Below, piece after piece: positions 5,764 to 6,322 of a DNA stretch of 6,322 nucleotides. Below the pieces are notes generated by a model that was not told where the DNA came from, did no database searches, and saw only the letters and a program-made list of their open reading frames with translations. The first letter of the stretch is position 1; each line of letters opens with the position of its first letter. The DNA is taken from contig CAJLUP010000102.1 in assembly GCA_905209865.1 (NCBI GenBank), forward strand, positions 1 through 6,322, given 5' to 3'. Origin of the DNA: an uncultured Lachnospiraceae bacterium (lineage in GTDB: Bacteria > Bacillota > Clostridia > Lachnospirales > Lachnospiraceae). The translations under genes were made by a program, and so were the position numbers.

Positions 5764-6322
5764 TTACTTATTTTTTATAAAGTACTTTTTTCTGAATACA
5801 ATCAGAAATGTTCCACTGCAAATAAACAAGAAAAGCAATGGTATTATTGGCGTATTATCTCCTGTTTCTACGGCTGAATTTTTGTTATCAGGAATGCGAT
5901 TATTATTAGTATTATTATTATTGTTATTATTGTTAGTATCCTTATCAGTACCATCAGGAGTAAGATTTTCTGTTGAGTCTTTTTTTGTCAATCCATCGAT
6001 TGCTTTCTTTAAGCCATTAATCTGCTGTTGGAGCTGTTCAACTGTCAGTTTCTCATTGCTTAAGAGCGTTTCTGCATTTGTAATCTCTTTCTTCAGAGCA
6101 GCTACAGAATCATCTGTATATTGATCAGATTCCGTTTTTTCTTTAGCAGATGCGATCAGGGAAGATAATTCCTGTTTTAACTGCTGGATCTTTTTCACAT
6201 CAGGATCTTCCGGCTCGACAGGTTCTTCTTTATCTGTCAATCCATTGATTGCTTTCTTTAAGGTATCAATCTGCTGTTGGAGCTGTTCAACTGTCAGTTT
6301 CTCATTGCTTAAGAGCGTTTCT
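5764..6322 (-). CDS. Cell-wall-anchored surface protein with FIVAR-type repeats, C-terminal part only
   Basis: The frame stays open to the right edge, so only the last 185 residues are seen. The in-frame TTG at 6238-6240 is a repeat-internal codon, not the start. The visible part has a partial repeat, one full FIVAR-like helical unit (about residues 46-112: hydrophobic heptads, SLIASAKEK, QYTDDSVAALKKEI, AETLLSNEKLTVEQLQQQI), an Asn/Asp-rich linker, and a C-terminal sorting signal. That signal consists of VETGD (5857-5871), a hydrophobic span (PLLFLFICSGTFLIVF) and the basic tail RKKYFIKNK. Clostridial surface proteins often show xxTGD in place of LPxTG, so sortase anchoring to peptidoglycan is inferred. 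FIVAR domains occur in adhesins and carbohydrate-active surface enzymes; the N-terminal catalytic or binding part lies outside the window, so its role is unknown. No sortase gene is visible here. Confidence 0.8.
   Translation of the reverse strand, partial: ETLLSNEKLTVEQLQQQIDTLKKAINGLTDKEEPVEPEDPDVKKIQQLKQELSSLIASAKEKTESDQYTDDSVAALKKEITNAETLLSNEKLTVEQLQQQINGLKKAIDGLTKKDSTENLTPDGTDKDTNNNNNNNNTNNNRIPDNKNSAVETGDNTPIIPLLFLFICSGTFLIVFRKKYFIKNK
5899..5937 (-). repeat. Trinucleotide tract encoding an Asn-rich linker
   Basis: Thirteen in-frame triplets, almost all ATT or GTT on the + strand (AAT/AAC on the coding strand), encode a run of eight Asn, one Thr and three Asn, with a further Thr at the start of the tract. 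It forms the flexible spacer between the FIVAR region and the sorting signal. Such tracts can change length by slippage without breaking the frame. Confidence 0.85.
5987..6322 (-). repeat. 249-bp direct repeat in the surface protein gene
   Basis: Bases 5987-6073 and 6236-6322 align at a period of 249 bp (exactly 83 codons) with four mismatches in 87 bases; the last 55 or so bases are identical. The encoded unit contains ETLLSNEKLTVEQLQQQI. The second copy is cut by the window edge, so the array probably continues to the right. Confidence 0.88.

Noticed and set aside
5735..6124. 129-codon rightward frame opposite the surface protein gene
   Set aside because: It begins inside the terminator stem and is the antisense image of the Asn tract and repeats, giving low-complexity Leu/Ser sequence.

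Overview
This window looks like chromosomal DNA from a low-GC Gram-positive anaerobe of the Clostridia, most likely a Lachnospiraceae-type gut bacterium. The evidence is AT-rich sequence with purine-rich ribosome binding sites and TTGACA/TATAAT-type promoters. A LexA gene with Gram-positive (CGAAC-N4-GTTCG-like) operators, a YitT-family membrane protein and a FIVAR/TGD-type surface protein also fit. The taxon is inferred from gene content and style, not from a marker gene.

Layout, left to right. (1) The 3' part of an HI0933-family flavoprotein gene runs rightward off the left edge and ends at a bidirectional terminator. (2) lexA is read leftward into the same terminator. (3) A 339-base control region lies between lexA and a rightward gene for a small membrane-anchored LysM protein. 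It holds four LexA-box-like sites, a consensus promoter and a leader of about 200 nt. This divergent arrangement matches the lexA-yneA locus of Bacillus, where YneA is the SOS-induced cell division inhibitor. (4) A 233-base spacer holds two inverted repeats and a separate extended -10 promoter. (5) A complete tyrosine recombinase follows, with all six catalytic positions visible. (6) A YitT-family membrane protein gene is read leftward, converging with the recombinase gene with only three bases between the stop codons. (7) A divergent promoter region leads to a rightward TtcA-family tRNA thiolation gene. (8) A second bidirectional terminator separates it from the C-terminal part of a leftward, wall-anchored repeat protein that runs off the right edge.

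How it fits together. The centre of the window is an SOS module: LexA represses itself and the LysM/YneA-like gene, and DNA damage would release both. The gene after the checkpoint gene encodes a site-specific recombinase. This recalls Bacillus, where a recombinase-like gene (yneB, serine family) follows yneA, but here the enzyme belongs to the unrelated tyrosine family and has its own promoter. The flanking genes (flavoprotein, YitT, TtcA, surface protein) look like ordinary genes with no visible functional link to SOS. No tRNA, rRNA, CRISPR array, transposase or phage structural gene is visible.
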